The translations under genes and the position numbers were made by a program. This document shows positions 14,411 through 28,230 of a stretch of 64,000 bases of DNA, one piece after another (within the stretch, counting starts at the first letter, position 1; every line of letters starts with the position of its first letter). Where the stretch lies: positions 27,341,300-27,405,299 of the forward strand of contig NC_086254.1 in NCBI RefSeq assembly GCF_021018805.1, written 5' to 3'. The notes beneath the pieces are model-generated. The model ran no database searches and had not been told where the DNA came from. It saw only the letters and a list, made by a program, of their open reading frames with translations. This stretch comes from Prinia subflava. Taxonomy: Eukaryota; Chordata; Aves; Passeriformes; Cisticolidae.

Positions 14411-17400
14411 GTCTTATAGATCAGGCTTTAAATATGAGAGCAAATGTCAAGATTACACTCATCTGTGCAGGGACTTACTGCAAATTATAATTATTTACCT
14501 TAGGTCTGTGATGGCCAACTACTGTTACATCAAAGACACCCATAGCTACTTCAGCTTTTATTATATTGATTAAACAACACGGACACGAGGCAAAAATCGA
14601 TTTCTGAGCACAGTGAAAAGCTCTTCCTTCAGCTCAGGAATACCCCTGAAAAGCTGCCTAGGCTGTGCTAGGGCAGTGGGCTGCCCTCTGCAGTGTCTAT
14701 CCTCTCCCAGGCTTGTCTCCCCGTGTTCTGCCTCTCCCAGATTTGCAGTGACATCCCCAGCAGGAGCTGCTGAAGCCTCCAGATCTCTGCCAGTCATTTG
14801 CTGCTCCTGATGAGTGTTGGATGCACCGGGCAATCCCGGGGGAGGGTGGAGGGCAGGGATGCAATTAGCAATCCACTGCTGCAGGGGTGGAACCATTTGC
14901 TCCCAGCAGCTGTGGGGGCAGCTGGAAGGAGGGTTTCCTTGGATTGGGATGCCTCTTACTGCTCTCTTTTGGAAGAAGGGATGGAGGGAAAAGATGAAAT
15001 GGGATATAGCTGTGGTTTCAATGCTTTTCAGTCTCTCCAGCCTCTCTTTTCATCAACAGCAGGATGCAGCAAGGGCAGAAATGTGGGAAATGATATCAAT
15101 GAGAGAAGAGCTCGAGCCAAAGCATTCTTTGGAAGAAATGGAATCTCGCTGAGTTGTCGCATCTTTTCTTGGCGTCTTCCTTTGTCTGATCTCTTGGCTG
15201 ATGTCCAGGCCTCCTGGCTCTCCTTCTCCTTCCCTGCTCCTGGGGAAGGGGTTTTATTCCAGCAGGGGCAGTTTGCTGGGGTTTGGATTGGTTCAGTGCA
15301 GAACTGGAGTCTGCCTCTGAGGTGGAATCAGTACTGGTGCCTTTGACAGCAGAGACTGAAATGCATCCAAGCCATGGACATGGGATATTTCTGTCCTGTC
15401 ATGTCCCATTAATGAGAAAAGTTGGCAAAATGTTGCTGTTACGGTTGAAGTTCTTTCTTCCAAGTTTTATTTAGTTTACTGTAGCACCTCTAAACAACAG
15501 CAAAGCCAAGGTCCCTCTGGGTTTGATATTGCTCTAACTTGGACACCCCTTGCCTACATTTAGTCTCCACTCTGGCCAAAATCCAGAGATTTGGAGGCAT
15601 CAGATCCAAAGTTTCATTTTGGGCTCATCACTGTGACAGGCGAGTGAGTTTACTCCTTTCAGGGGTTGAAGATAAGCAATTTTCTTTCCCTCAAGTATCA
15701 GCATAACTTTTATTGAGTCTTCACATGCAAGATTCTATTGTTTAGTCAGAGTTATTGTTGCTAGAAAATGAATGGTTATGAGGGCTGCTGGGACTGGAAC
15801 TTTCCCTGGATTTGAATTGAATGATAAATCTAAATTAACTCTGCTATAAAGATGAAGAGAAGGCAGCAGCTGTCATAAATCTGTGTCTTTGTGGAAAGAA
15901 AAGTGGAAAGAAAAGCTTCCTGCTGACGTGCAGGTGGTAGCTCTGGGTCTCAGTGCATGGTTTGCCAAAAGGAGTTACACCAAGGTTCAATGAATCAAAC
16001 AGCTGTAACTGCATTGGGAGAGACGAAAACCCCTCTATTACAATAAAAAAAACCAAATTATTTCTACCTTGATGTTCTCTCTGGCTCAGACTATGGCTTT
16101 ATTCTTAGGAGAAATAGCAGGATCAAAGATGAGCCTGTATAACTCTTGGAGCATTATTGGAACAATTTCCAACACTCTGTGCATGGCTTTGCACTGGTTT
16201 CCCCCTCAGCAGATCCAGGACAATGTGGGAATTTCTTCTGGAGGTGTGTAATGGTGCCACAGCAGTAATGACTCACAGTGACCTGCAAGACAGGGAGCAG
16301 AAAATTGCCAGAGCCTGGAAATATTTTACAGTGAGCACCCCAGGAAGTCCAGGGCCATGCAGAACCTGCCCCAGGCAGAGTAAGGCTGTGCACTGCTGAG
16401 CAACACAGACTCCACAGCTCTAAATTCACTGGGACACGTGAGGAGAGAAGACAGAGGTAAAGGCAAACTACTCAAAATTTCCAGACAGAGTTGTCTCTCC
16501 ACCTAAACTTTATCCCTAGAGAAAAAGGGGTTATGGGATTGGAAGATCTCTTGACAGAGCCGGGATCTGGATGAGCCATGCCACGTGTCAGTGGTTTTTA
16601 CCACAACTACAACACAGAAAGTTCATCATCCTCTGCTGCCTGCAAAGTGAGTTTGTCATTTCCTCTGCTTAGAAAGGGGAAAAAAAAGACAGAAAGATGG
16701 AAATGCTGTTCTGCTCTTGTAGCCCATCTCCTAAAACATCACATCAGATGTGATAGCTGTGAGTGAAAGTGGGTCACTCAGCTACAGCAAGTGACTTTAA
16801 TTAAACTCCTTGGCAGGGTGCAGGAAGGCGCTGTGTTCACACCTTTAATTTAATCTTTTTTGGGTGGTTGCATGCAGCCACAGGATCCCCCTTTCTCCCT
16901 ATCCTCTGCTGGCATCCTCAGTGCCCTCTGCTCCCTCTGACCCCATCAGCCCTGGGTGGAAGCAGAAAAGCTTACTGAGCTCAGTGCCAGGGGCTGCATT
17001 GGTGGTGTTTTTGGGATGCCCCTCTGGCAGCCTTTCTCCCCTTGCTGCTCTCCTCAGAGTCGGTGAAGAGAGGCCAGGAGGGCACTGAAACCAGCAGCCA
17101 CCACTGCCTTGTGCATTGGGCTGGGAGATTTTGGAGCAGGGTGAGTTTTTGAGGCAGCCCTCTGCAAAATCTGGCCAGATGATGCTCTGAAGCACTGAGC
17201 TGTGCCTGCCCCTTCACGTTGGATTAGATTAAGCCCAGCAGCAGGACAGAGCATTACACAGCATCCTGGGGTATTAACCTGAATTTGTACCCAGCCTGTG
17301 TGCATCATACGATAATGGCTCCCTGTCAGCAGAGCTGGTGGGGAAAAGGAAGGCTATTCATACAGACATAATGAAAACAGAGAGAGTGGGAATAATTACA

Positions 17401-18660
17401 TTTCCTAGTTCTTGTTAGAGGCCTAGTGTGGCTCAGGGAGTGGCGTGCACAGCCTGAACATGGCAAGAAAGGAGGAAAGGAACAATTAAGAGAATTCAGA
17501 ATGGGGGGGAAAGAAATACTGCCACAGAAATTAAGACCAGACAGACAGCTCTTCTTCTTTTTTTTCCTCTTTCCTGAAACTATATGCCACCAAATAAATG
17601 ATTGCTCATGGATATCTCTTTGGAAACAGGCTAATTAAGAGTTTCTGTCCCTGATAACAGACAAGCACTTGTTGGGTTTATAGGAAGAAGAAAAGGTGTT
17701 TCTTGGGAAAGGTCTAAAGTTCCAGGCACGTTATTTCTGTCTTCAAGACTTCACATCAGAGGAATCAAACTTGATTTAGCACTGATTACTGTCCATGAGT
17801 CACCTGTAATTTAGCCATCACTGATTTAGAGAGGTATCAGGCATAAGTGGACGTGGAGTAGAAGCCAATGTACAACTGAGGTATTTCTATCAAAGACAAT
17901 AACTTATAACACAGAAAACAGGGCACAGCTGATTTAAAAATGATCAGACTCTTGGAGAAACAGTGAAAAACTCATCAAACTCTATCTTCTGCAGATTTAT
18001 TTTGAGCAGGTATATATTATATATTCTGAGGTCCCTGGAGAAATAGATTAAATAGAACAGGTTTTCAGGATGCCACCTGACAAGTCAGTCTTGTGGTCAA
18101 GATATTTAACTGGTAGTGAAAAGAATATGCTTTAGTTCCTGCCCTGCAAGACCTGTAACATCATATCTATTCTTCCGATGCCTCCAAAATAAATAAAATA
18201 AGAAAAATCTCAGTATTGTTGCCCAACCAGAGGGTACTACAGTGATAAAAGCATTTGTGCACCCAAGCAGTGCCATGGCTGCAGCCTTGTTAGAACCAAG
18301 ACAGATGCTTCATGCCCACCACTCACCTCTGGGTCACCAAGTCAATCCAGACCCTCCAAATGGAAGTGACAGTCACAGGATAAATTGCAGGGCTCTGTGA
18401 GAAATGGATCTGTCATGTCCTTCTGACCCTATCACCTGCCCTCTGCCCACAAATCCATTTATTCCACCCTTCCCCATCTTTGCAAGCTCCAGCCTGCCAG
18501 CATTTGACAGCTGAATCCTGGCTTTGATGAGAAATCTTTAGGAAATTCTTTGGGATATCTGCAAGATGAGCACAATTCTAATTCACCAGTGCTCAGGTAT
18601 CTGGGCATAGGGTGAGAAATGTCTCCCATTTTCTCTTTAAATTATTGCTTTGAATTTGTT

Positions 18661-18811
18661 GATTCCCCATATCTGGAAGTGTTCAAAACCAGGTTGGATA
18701 AGGCTTGGAACAACCTGGTCTAGAGCAAAGTACCCCTGACGATGGTAGGAGGATGGAATGAGGTGAGATTTAAAGTCCCTTCCAACCCAAACCAGTCTGT
18801 GATTCTGTGAC
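18661..18811 (+). mobile_element. CR1 LINE 3' fragment, forward orientation
   Basis: CTGGAAGTGTTCAAAACCAG, GGTTGGATAAGGCTTGGAAC, TTTAAAGTCCCTTCCAACCC and TGTGATTCTGTGA mark a full CR1 3' end with a diverged middle. Confidence 0.92.
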
Positions 18812-21513
18812 TTAAAGAATATTCAAAAAAACCCCTGCAGTCACCAGCAACCAATTTCATTTCCCGTGTCAGGGAATAAGTTACCACACATTACCAATAA
18901 ATAGAGGGAGAATGTAATAATTCTAGAGAGAAATGTTGTTCCAAAGGAGCTCAAGTGGATTCGAATGGAATAATACAGCACCAAAAAAAAAAAAAAAATC
19001 CCTGTGTCTACTCATCACCAGCTACTTGTAGCCAGAACAGCATCAACCATCCTACCCCAAGGCAGTCCTGTCAGGATCAATGACATCTTTAATTAATCCA
19101 GCCAAGACAAAAACAAAGGAAAGAAATCTCTGCGTTCAATATTTTCCTTGTGATTTGTACACGTCACAAAGATGAACTCTGGGGAAGGCAGTGTAATTAA
19201 AGCATTTTGGTAGCCAGACATCCATCAGTGCTGCCTGCACTTCCAACTGCCTTGCAAGCTGGATGGGAAACAGTTGTCTGCACCACAGAGGGATCTGGGA
19301 CTTTTAACTTCTGGTCTTTTAAAAGCCTGATTAGTCACAGAGATTTTATTGGCCTTTCCTAGGGGCTGACCATCAAATTTGTGGTGTCTCACACTCCTTG
19401 TGTTTGTGTTCATTCAGTGCCCTCTGCTACAGTTTCTCTGGAGAAATCTAGGAAAATATATTAATCTCTCAGTCTCTAGACCCCAGCTTTTATTACAAAT
19501 CTCCTCCTTTGCTTTGCACGTGGAAGGTTTGAGAGTGAAGCCGCCCAAGGCCGCAATTTAATTTGGGTGAATCACACACCTCAGCAGACCTGAGAACCCA
19601 GAGTATTGGCAGCCCTGCAGATCACTGCATGGTCTAAGGCAGCCCAGATTGTTATTAAACATGATCTCAGCACAGCCAATGTTTTAGAAATTAGAAGTTT
19701 ATTAGGCTCAATATTGGCATCCCAATCTCCACCAGTTGACAGAACAACCACAAACTCATCTTGTGGCTGAATGGGCAACCCTCTGCTCCTCTCACGTTGA
19801 CAGACCCAGCTGAAGCACATTTGCAGCTTTTTTGGCAGATAAGTCGGGGATTTTTGCCATCTGAGCTACCTCAGGCCAAATTGATTCACTGCCTCGTCCG
19901 TGCACGGCCGGCTCAGGACATGGGCACCCCACCTTGGTGCCAGGGAGCACACAGGGCAAACCAGGACACCCCAGAGCCAGGTGACACTGCCAGCAGGCAG
20001 GAGTGGCTCTAGTCCTGCCCAGCTGTGGCTCTGAGGATGTGCAGATATGTGTTTGTGTGTGTTGGAATCAAATCCAAACAATCTCCTCAGGAAACAGAGC
20101 ACTACACTGAAGCTGATGGGATGGTGAGGAGGTACTGCCCATTGTGCATACTTGAAAAACAAAGGTAAGAGTAATAGAAAGCATTTTCTCTACTGATTCA
20201 GCCTCCCCAAATGCCTTTCCTATTACTCAGGGGAGTTTTTTGTACTGTATTTGGAGTTGTTAATGATTTCTAAGGATTTTCTGCGTGACCATGAAGGCTA
20301 GGGATGCACTCAGTGCTCCTGTACCATGAAGCTCAGGAATGGTCCCATCAAATCCTTTCAGACAGCTCAGATGGCTCCAGACAACACATCAGTTCCCTGG
20401 AGTACACAGAAATTCCAAGTCTGAGGGGCTGGAGGAGCTCCTCTGCTTTTAAACATGATCACATTTTGCCACAAGTAGCGCCCTGTGCTTGTTATAAAGC
20501 AGTTTAACAAACTGTACCTCCAAAAACCTCTTTCTACTGCCACTTCTCACCTTGTTTTTGTATTGCACAGGGTCAGTGGATGAAGCAGGGCTCTCTCAGA
20601 CTCCCTGGGTTCCTGTGATTCCTCAGGAGCAGGCAGAAAAGCAGATCTCTCTGGAGGGAGCACACGCAGGAGGTCCAGACAAGGATTTTCTCATCAAGGG
20701 AACTGCCTGCTGTGCTTCTGCAATGTTCACTGAAAATTTGTGTATATTCCTCATAAATTCATACCGAAGAAGATCCAAGGCAGACATCAACCACTTCTTA
20801 TCCTAATGGAAAAAAACTCTAAGAAGCTGCAAACACTGGCTGATCACACAAGTGAAAAGGGCAGCAATTCAATTAGTCAACCCATTAATTATTAACATAG
20901 TATTTGTTTCTTCACTTTCCTGAGGAAACACATAAAACTCTAACACAAAAATCAAAATGGATGATAAAAGCAATCCCTAAGTGTGTATTTATCAACTCTC
21001 ACTTTCAAATTTGCATAGAGCTGCCACCTGTAAGAAAAAAAAAAGTCCTGTTTGAATCTCATTTCAATCAAACCCACGCAATGAGCAGAGGGATCCCCAT
21101 CCTGCTGAATGTGGGTGTCTGGCAGCCACTTCAGCTGGTTCTGCTTCCCAACACCTGCTGGTGATTCCAGCAGCTTCATCTGCAGGATTTTTGGCTGACT
21201 GCTTGACTGGGTTTTCACAACTTGTCATCCCTGTGAGATGGGGACGGTCCAACCTGCCACCCCCATCTGTCAGAGGCTCCAAGGCTTGGCTGTCCATTCT
21301 TCTGCTTCTTGTGGCACGGATTTGTGTAATTTGGTCAATTTGCACCTTTCCTGCGTTCCCACTGCGACAGTCCCTGCACATCTCCTGCTGAGGGGCAGCA
21401 CCTGCTGGAAACACGCTGCAGGCAGAGGGTAGGATGACTCCCCCTAAAGAATTATTGCAGTAATTTTGTGCATAGACAAGGTGGGGAAGCAGTTTCTGCA
21501 ATCTCACTTGAGT

Positions 21514-21722
21514 TTCACAGAGCCACAGAATGGTTTGGGTTGGAAGGGACCATAAAGCTCACCCAGTGCCACCCCCTGCCATGGGCAGGGACAGCTTCTG
21601 CTGTCCCAGGTTGCTCCAAACCCCATTCAGCCTGGCCTTGGACACTGCCAGGGATAGGGGAGTGTCCAAGACCTTCTCTCTTCCAGTTTAAAGCCATTCT
21701 CCCTTGTCCTGTCACTATTTGA
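21514..21722 (-). mobile_element. CR1 LINE 3' fragment, reverse orientation
   Basis: TCACAGAGCCACAGAATGGT, TTGGGTTGGAAGGGACCATA, CCCTGCCATGGGCAGGGACA and AAAGCCATTCTCCCTTGTCC are CR1 blocks in order. A short internal deletion joins the GGGATAGGGG region to the CTTCCAGTTTAAAGCC region. Confidence 0.93.
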
Positions 21723-24700
21723 TAGTTTGAGGATTAAACTTAAGGCTGACCCATTTCTTGAACCCCAGCCCAGGGTCTTCCCTGAAACCAATTTTCTGAG
21801 CTGTGGCTGTGATGGGATAACTTAAAAATTACCCCTGTGTTACCAGCATCACCATTTTAATCCCATTCTGTTACCTCTGCCCAGGTGGGACAACATTCAG
21901 CCCTGCATTTCATCTCACCTAAACTCCCTGGAACAAGCAAGTCCCTAATCAAGCTGAGACCAGCCAGGAGCTGGCCTTTAGAAGGGGCTGGAATGCCAAG
22001 GGGAGAGCAGAGGGTCTCCAGGGAGTTTAAAGTGTCTGTCAAACACACACCAAAGCTCCAGTTAAGTGGGCTGTGGGAGGCACTGCCCCAGACTGAATTC
22101 ATTTGTTGGTGTGTCATGTTAATGAACCTTGGCTGAAAACGGAGCCTGAGTGTGCATTATTTGGAGTGCATGCATTAGCCACCACTAGTGCCTTAATTAG
22201 TTTTTCAGAGACTGTGTCTGAACTGAAAGGTTATGGAATAATAAGTGATAATGGCCTCTTGTTTTATTTGCTGCTCTTTCTTAATTTATGGGACATTAAA
22301 AGAATGGTAAAGAGAAATAACTTCATCAGGATTATCCAAGTTGTGGGCAAAAATGAAGCATGTATGTATTTCACCAATTATCTGAAGCTCTCAGATGCAG
22401 AGAAGCTCAGCTTTGATGGAATTCCCTTTTCAAGGGACAATCTGCCTGCCAAAGCCCAGACATTTTTCACAAGGCCTTTGGAATCTGCCAGCTCCCTGTA
22501 ACCCACTTGACTGATGCTGCAGCTCTCTTTAAAGAGCAGATCTGCATGCAAGCTACACGCCAGGACAAAGGAAACTGTGCAATTCCAAGGGCTGAAAGCC
22601 ATCAAAGCTTTCTGGCAATGCATTGAGGTTCATGAAAAGACATGGACCTGGAGAAACAGGGCAGGGTCTCATGAGGAAAAGGGGCTGATTGATGGGAACA
22701 CAAAACAGGCCAGCATGGTAGACAATGGCAGATTTCCTCAAGGGAGGGAGAACAGCTCTTGAAAGATGGGGTTTTGTTTCTTAACAAAGATCTTTGCATT
22801 TTGTTAAAGCAGATTATGGAGCAGAGCTCACAAAAGCAGAGACAAGGATCTACCTGGACAGGAGAGCCAAACTCTCACCCTGGGACAATCTCCTGCCAAA
22901 GGACTCAAAGCCTCACCTCTTCTTCCCTGTCTCTTAGTGGGGTACCCCATTATATCCTTTTTATCCCCAGGCCAGGGAGAGATCCCTGACCCTGATCCTG
23001 ATCCCAGGGCAGAGGTGGCCATTTCTATTTGCACAAACCTCTCTTCAGATCCTTGAGGATGTTCTCCTGCTGGAAATATGTGGAACCCAGGCTCATTCCC
23101 TCTGCTATGGTCTGTTCTCATCATTTCCTTAACTCTCAAATACAACCTCTTTTACCTTCACTCCCTTTGCTGTCACTTCTTCTTTGTTATTGATGAAACA
23201 AACAGGGGATTTTTGATTTTTCTTTACAAAAAAATGTGTATTTCTGTGTTCCACATAACTGTGCCCCAATTTAATTGTTCGAGGATTGATCTTGCCTCTG
23301 AGGGAACCATTTGCACACACAGACTCCCTCCCTCAGGTATTTTCCTTTGCTTTATTGCTTGGAAATGTAAAGACTCCAGTCCCTGCATTGTTCTGCATTT
23401 CACTGAGTCTCATTTCCATACTTCGAGTTTCCTAGCAAGTCACACTCCATGATTTATAGCAAAAGGAAAATAAGAAACCAATCTGTCAGTTCTGTTATTG
23501 AAAACCTGACACATTAGAATGTCTAGAGAATTGCCCCATATCAAACAATTAGTGAAATTGCAGTGTATATAATTATTGGTAAACTTCCCACATACTCTTA
23601 GCACGGAGCAGTCAAAACCCATTCAGAAATTATTTTCCTGTGGAAAGTTGCTTTCTTGTGTCAGGATAATCTTTGCCACATTCAGACTTCTCACCCTGGA
23701 TTAGTAGAGCCTTTAATGTAGACAAGGATTACTGTATTATTTGCAAAGATATATTCAAATGCTGATGCCTTGATGGTACAAGCAGTGTTTTCTTCAAAGT
23801 CTGGAGTATAAATTAAACACTGAGGGAGATTAAAATCATCTAAGGCTGTTCTGAAGATCACAAAGGGACAGTGAAGGTGACATAGAGGCTTTTTTATTTC
23901 AACAAAAAATTAATTTTACAGAACTTTAACACCAATCTCTGACAAAAGCTTTACACAGACTGTTTTTTTCTGCTCCTTTAAAGGTTCCAAAGAACCACCA
24001 GAATTGTTCCTGACCAGCCTTGGCTCACAGTCCTGTCAGACACTTCTTTAAAGAAGAAAGAGAGGATGTACAGTACTGGACTCAAGAGGAAAAGCCATCT
24101 GCAGCTGTAGCTGTCAGCAGGACGCAGAGCATCCTGAAAAGTCCTGGCTACCAAGAGCTCCAAGATGAATCACAGCCACCTGGAAGTGCAGGGAGGGAGA
24201 GGGAAGCCACCACATCTCAGGAGGGAGAGCCCTGCTGCAGGCTTGCAGCCTTGCTCTCATGGTGAGGAAAGGAGGATTTCAATCAGCTCAGGGGAGGTGT
24301 CCTTATCACTGCAGACAGCAGCTCGTGAGCCTTCCACTCCTAATTCGTGACTTTAACAGAGGAGGGGAGAAGAAAGGTTGGAAACAGGAGATTTAATGAA
24401 AACCCCTTCTTGAATTCGAGTGATTCATGGATAATAGTCAATTGAGGTTTTTCCTGCTTCAAGCCATCAACTCAGTGCCAGTGAGAAGGATCAGATGCTT
24501 TCTCCCAGAGTGTGAGGACTGAGAGACACAGATTTAGAGCTTATTCATACCCAGCTACAGAACCTCCTGTGCTGCACTTTCCCATCTTCTTTTGCCACAC
24601 AGCAGGGAGGAATTCCTGGCAGAGGAGAAGTGGAATTGCCCAAAGCCCTCTCTGAGGGAGACCAGGGTGGGCAATCTCTGCCATCCCTGACACGTGATGC

Positions 24701-25508
24701 ATCCTTGGCTCTGGCTTAATGTCCCAGAAGAACAAAATTCAGCATCTAGAAGTTGAGGTCCGACACTGCAATAGAGTAAATAAAATCCTGTTATCTTCAG
24801 ATTGATCCTAGTCATGTATCAGGCAGACAAAAACAGGTCAACAGCAAGGTAAATGGGTGATGTTTCATGTCTGTGATGCACCTGGAAGTAAAACAAGAGG
24901 ATTTTATTCCATTCTAGCTTTAAATCAACAGGGTTGTAATATGTTACTACGACTATAAAATAGTCCTTGGTCAGACCTTTTGTATTATTTCATGTAATAA
25001 CATGGTGGTGCCCAAAGGACATTTCATCCCTCAGGATCCTGTCTCTTTGTCCCTCCAGCAGTATTTCTTTCCCAGAAAACAAACTCCATTTTCTAAAAAC
25101 TGACTGTTGTGCCTTTTTGGTGTGCAATGCTGAGAAGGAAAGAAACATCTGGAAATTTCATTTAACAAACTTAAGAAGTAAGGCTGGGTTTTGGGGCTGC
25201 ATGTTCTCACTGGAACACCTCCAGCTCCTTACTCAAAGCTCTTTTGGCCTCCTCAGGGGAAGCATTATAGCAGTACTGATGTCCTGATGGATTAGACAAT
25301 TTCTTAATAATTAATGACAGTTTCCCCATGCAGCTTGGTCAGCATCCCACTAAACAGCACAAAACAAATGAGGTAACAACAAAATAGTTAACCAGGAGGG
25401 AAAACAGGGCAAGAGCTCTGAGTCTTCTTTGATTTTGCCATGCACCCTTCAAATCCTAGTGTGGGGAGACTGCAAACCAGGACTGGTGCTCCCAGTTCTG
25501 AGAGCTGG

Positions 25509-25544
25509 GTCACACTGGTCACACTGGTCACATTGGTCACAGTG
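25509..25544 (+). repeat. 9-bp tandem repeat, four copies
   Basis: GTCACACTG occurs four times head to tail, the third and fourth copies with one change each (ATT, AGT). Confidence 0.85.
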
Positions 25545-25846
25545 GCCTCATGACCCTCAGCCCCTTGCAGCTTTTGCTCTGTGGCCACTAGAGCAGAAGG
25601 TTTGGCCAATCTCTCCTGGCACTCAGTGGATGGGAGATTTCCAGTGGGGAGAGCTGATTTTTGTAGCTCTTAAAAAATTTCTCAAATTCTCCTGTGTCAC
25701 AGTTGCCTAATTCTCCATCTCATGAATAAGTAAATACTATCACTGAGTAGACATATATAATAATTTCTGTGTAGTGTTTTGGCAAAAACCAGTGCCACCA
25801 ATATTCTGAAAGCATTGGGATGTTGGAAGTTTGGAGAGAGGGAGAA

Positions 25847-26088
25847 AAGGGAAGGGAAGGGAAGGGAAGGGAAGGGAAGGGAAGGGAAGGGAAGGGAAGG
25901 GAAGGGAAGGGAAGGGAAGGGAAGGGAAGGGAAGGGAAGGGAAGGGAAGGGAAGGGAAGGGAAGGGAAGGGAAGGGAAGGGAAGGGAAGGGAAGGGAAGG
26001 GAAGGGAAGGGAAGGGAAGGGAAGGGAAGGGAAGGGAAGGGAAGGGAAGGGAAGGGAAGGGAAGGGAAGGGAAGGGAAGGGAAGGGAA
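25847..26088 (+). repeat. (GGGAA)n pentanucleotide microsatellite, about 48 copies
   Basis: A perfect period-5 tract (GAAGG units) of 242 bp without interruption, purine-only on the plus strand. It sits in gene-free DNA. The Gly-Arg-Glu-Gly-Lys and Phe-Pro-Ser-Leu-Pro reading frames across it are trivial products of the repeat. Confidence 0.99.
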
Positions 26089-27025
26089 AGGGCTGCTGCA
26101 TTTCCACTGTGAGCAGGTCCCATTTGTGGCTGTAAACATTTTTGAATTGGCTTTAAAACACTCCAGCACCATGAGCACTGCAGAACTCAGTGCAGGCTGT
26201 GAAACCCCTGTGGAAATTTGGGACACATTGCAGTTGTCAAGTAAATTGGGGTGATGCCTCCAATTATTCCTGATTTAGCTGGTTAAAAGGAATCTGAGTA
26301 GGACCGTGTGGCCTGACAATTTTCAGAGTCAAAATATAATTAGGCATAATTAGGAAAAGACACCATCTGGTAGGAATGATTTAAAGACAGGTATCAGTTA
26401 AACGCCTTCTGAGTTAGAAGAGTGCAGTTTGTGTCAGTCAGAGCTTTAATTTCCCTGCACCCTGGCTCTTTGCTCTGTGCCTGGTGTTCAGCTCTGCCCT
26501 GCACTGAGATTTCATACTCCAGTTCACCCAGCGCTCACCTTCCAAATCTTGCCAGTTCTCCTGTAGCAAACTAAACTCACGGGTTCTGGAGGCTGGGCTC
26601 AGCCTGTGCCTGTTGTGGAGACCAGTCCTGGTTCCCAGGTGCCATCTCAGGACAGCACTGAACCAACCAGCATTGCCCCAGCCTCTGCAATTTGCTTTTT
26701 GAGCTTCCCATGCACTGCCTGGGGAGCGTTGCCACTGCAGCTCTGGAGTGACTTTGCTGTGGTTGATGGTTCCTGGGCTCTGCTCTCTGAAGGAGGAGAT
26801 TTGGGGGCATGAAGGGGTTAATTCACATCATTCAGCAGCCCCCCCTTGGCTGACCCAGGAGCGATGGGAGAGGTTGGAGGTATTGATCTGCCCAGCCTTC
26901 CCAAGCCTGAGAAATGCCAGTCCTGGGAAAGGGTTGGAAACCAGGGCTGTGGATTATGGCTGTGGGGACATTCCCAGTTTGGAGAGTGCTGTGACAGATC
27001 CTGGAGAAGCAGAGAGAAAAGGAAG

Positions 27026-27086
27026 GTTGGAACAAGATGAACTTTAAAGTCTCTTTGAAGTCAGACCATTCTGGGATTCTGTGAAG
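27026..27086 (+). mobile_element. CR1 LINE 3' tail, forward orientation
   Basis: TTGGAACAAGATGAACTTTA, AAGTCTCTTTGAAGTC and CCATTCTGGGATTCTGTGAA are a diverged CR1 terminus. The preceding 150 bp may be further CR1 but is too decayed to call. Confidence 0.75.
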
Positions 27087-28230
27087 AGCATTAACCCAGC
27101 CCCCTGCCAGGCTCTGCCAAGAGCTGTGTCAGACACCAACTCCTTCAGGAACCCTTCCTATCATTGAAATGAAATGAAATTAAATGAAAAACTGATCATT
27201 TGGAACACAAACTCAGAGTTTGTTCACACAAGAATTCCTGTGGAAAATGAGTTAAAAGCTGAGAGATGTGAAATATCTCTGACCCACTGAAAGTCAGCCT
27301 TTCTTTGTCTTTTTTAAGACACCTAAGGCTCTCCAGTCCAGCAGGGCAGCTGGGGCTCAGTGGCTTTATCCACCCTTTATCCACCCTTTTTGCTTCACTA
27401 GTTACAGACTATAAGCACTCAGGACAGAGTCTGTTTCTGTAAGACATATCTTCAAATGACTGATACAAAAGGATTCTTATGGGATTTGTCTAATGGGATT
27501 TTCTGGCTAGAAATAGTATGGCCATACAAAGAAGAAATACACCTGGACATTGAACAAAGATCTGTGTGACAGGATAAGGGAAAAGATCATTTTGAGTGCA
27601 GTGGGGCAAAACAGATTTAGTGCTTACGACTTTTTTGGTTTTTTAAGGTAATAAACACTTTCATTGCTACTCTTCCCCTTTAAAAAATAAAGTCACTGAA
27701 GATTTTCCAAAGTTTCTCTCTTGCTGATTGTTTGAGAGTTGCCTGTTGTTGCCTCAGGTTAGCAGTAATCAGAACAGAGCATTCTGCAAACAAGCTCAGG
27801 AAACTTTCCCCAGGACATCTCAATCCATCCTCTGGACCAGTGTTTCCAGCTTCCTTGTCTGTGGCTCTGCATTAACAAGATTTATGTGGCTTTCCCTTGC
27901 CTGGGACAGGGGAGCTTCCTCTGCTCATCCATCACTGCTGTTCTCTGAGTACCAGCAGTGGGGATGCTGTGCTGTAGGAAATAATGCACTTTCTAGTCCT
28001 TCATGGTGTTAATTCACCAGATAAACTCAATGAAATCCCATAAGGGCTGAAGTGTAGTCAGCAGCAGCCCAGAGAAAGAGCTGTGCTATGGAAAAGGGCA
28101 TTTCTTGTGTGAATCCATGGCTGCACTCTGTAGATAAGATAAATATTGCTTATTTAGCTGTCACCAGTAATAAAGATTTCCTTTTCTGCAGGCCGATATT
28201 AGTAAGCATTAACACATCACTGCAGCAACT

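Larger units (their letters stand above)
12701..25846. other. Gene-free sequence with three CR1 pieces
   Basis: Unique DNA interrupted by CR1 at 14352, 18661 and 21514. The 22150-22420 segment is AT-rich, CpG-free and rich in TAATTA-type words, so it is a candidate conserved element. The 182-codon frame at 14798-15346 shows no family resemblance and no codon bias. Confidence 0.6.

Noticed and set aside
14798..15346. 182-codon plus-strand frame
   Set aside because: No recognisable domain, no splice context, and overlapping frames of similar length; likely chance.
25697..26254. Several 90-170 codon frames on both strands with GREGK or FPSLP repeats
   Set aside because: They are translations of the (GGGAA)n satellite; a 5-bp unit gives a 5-residue repeat in every frame.
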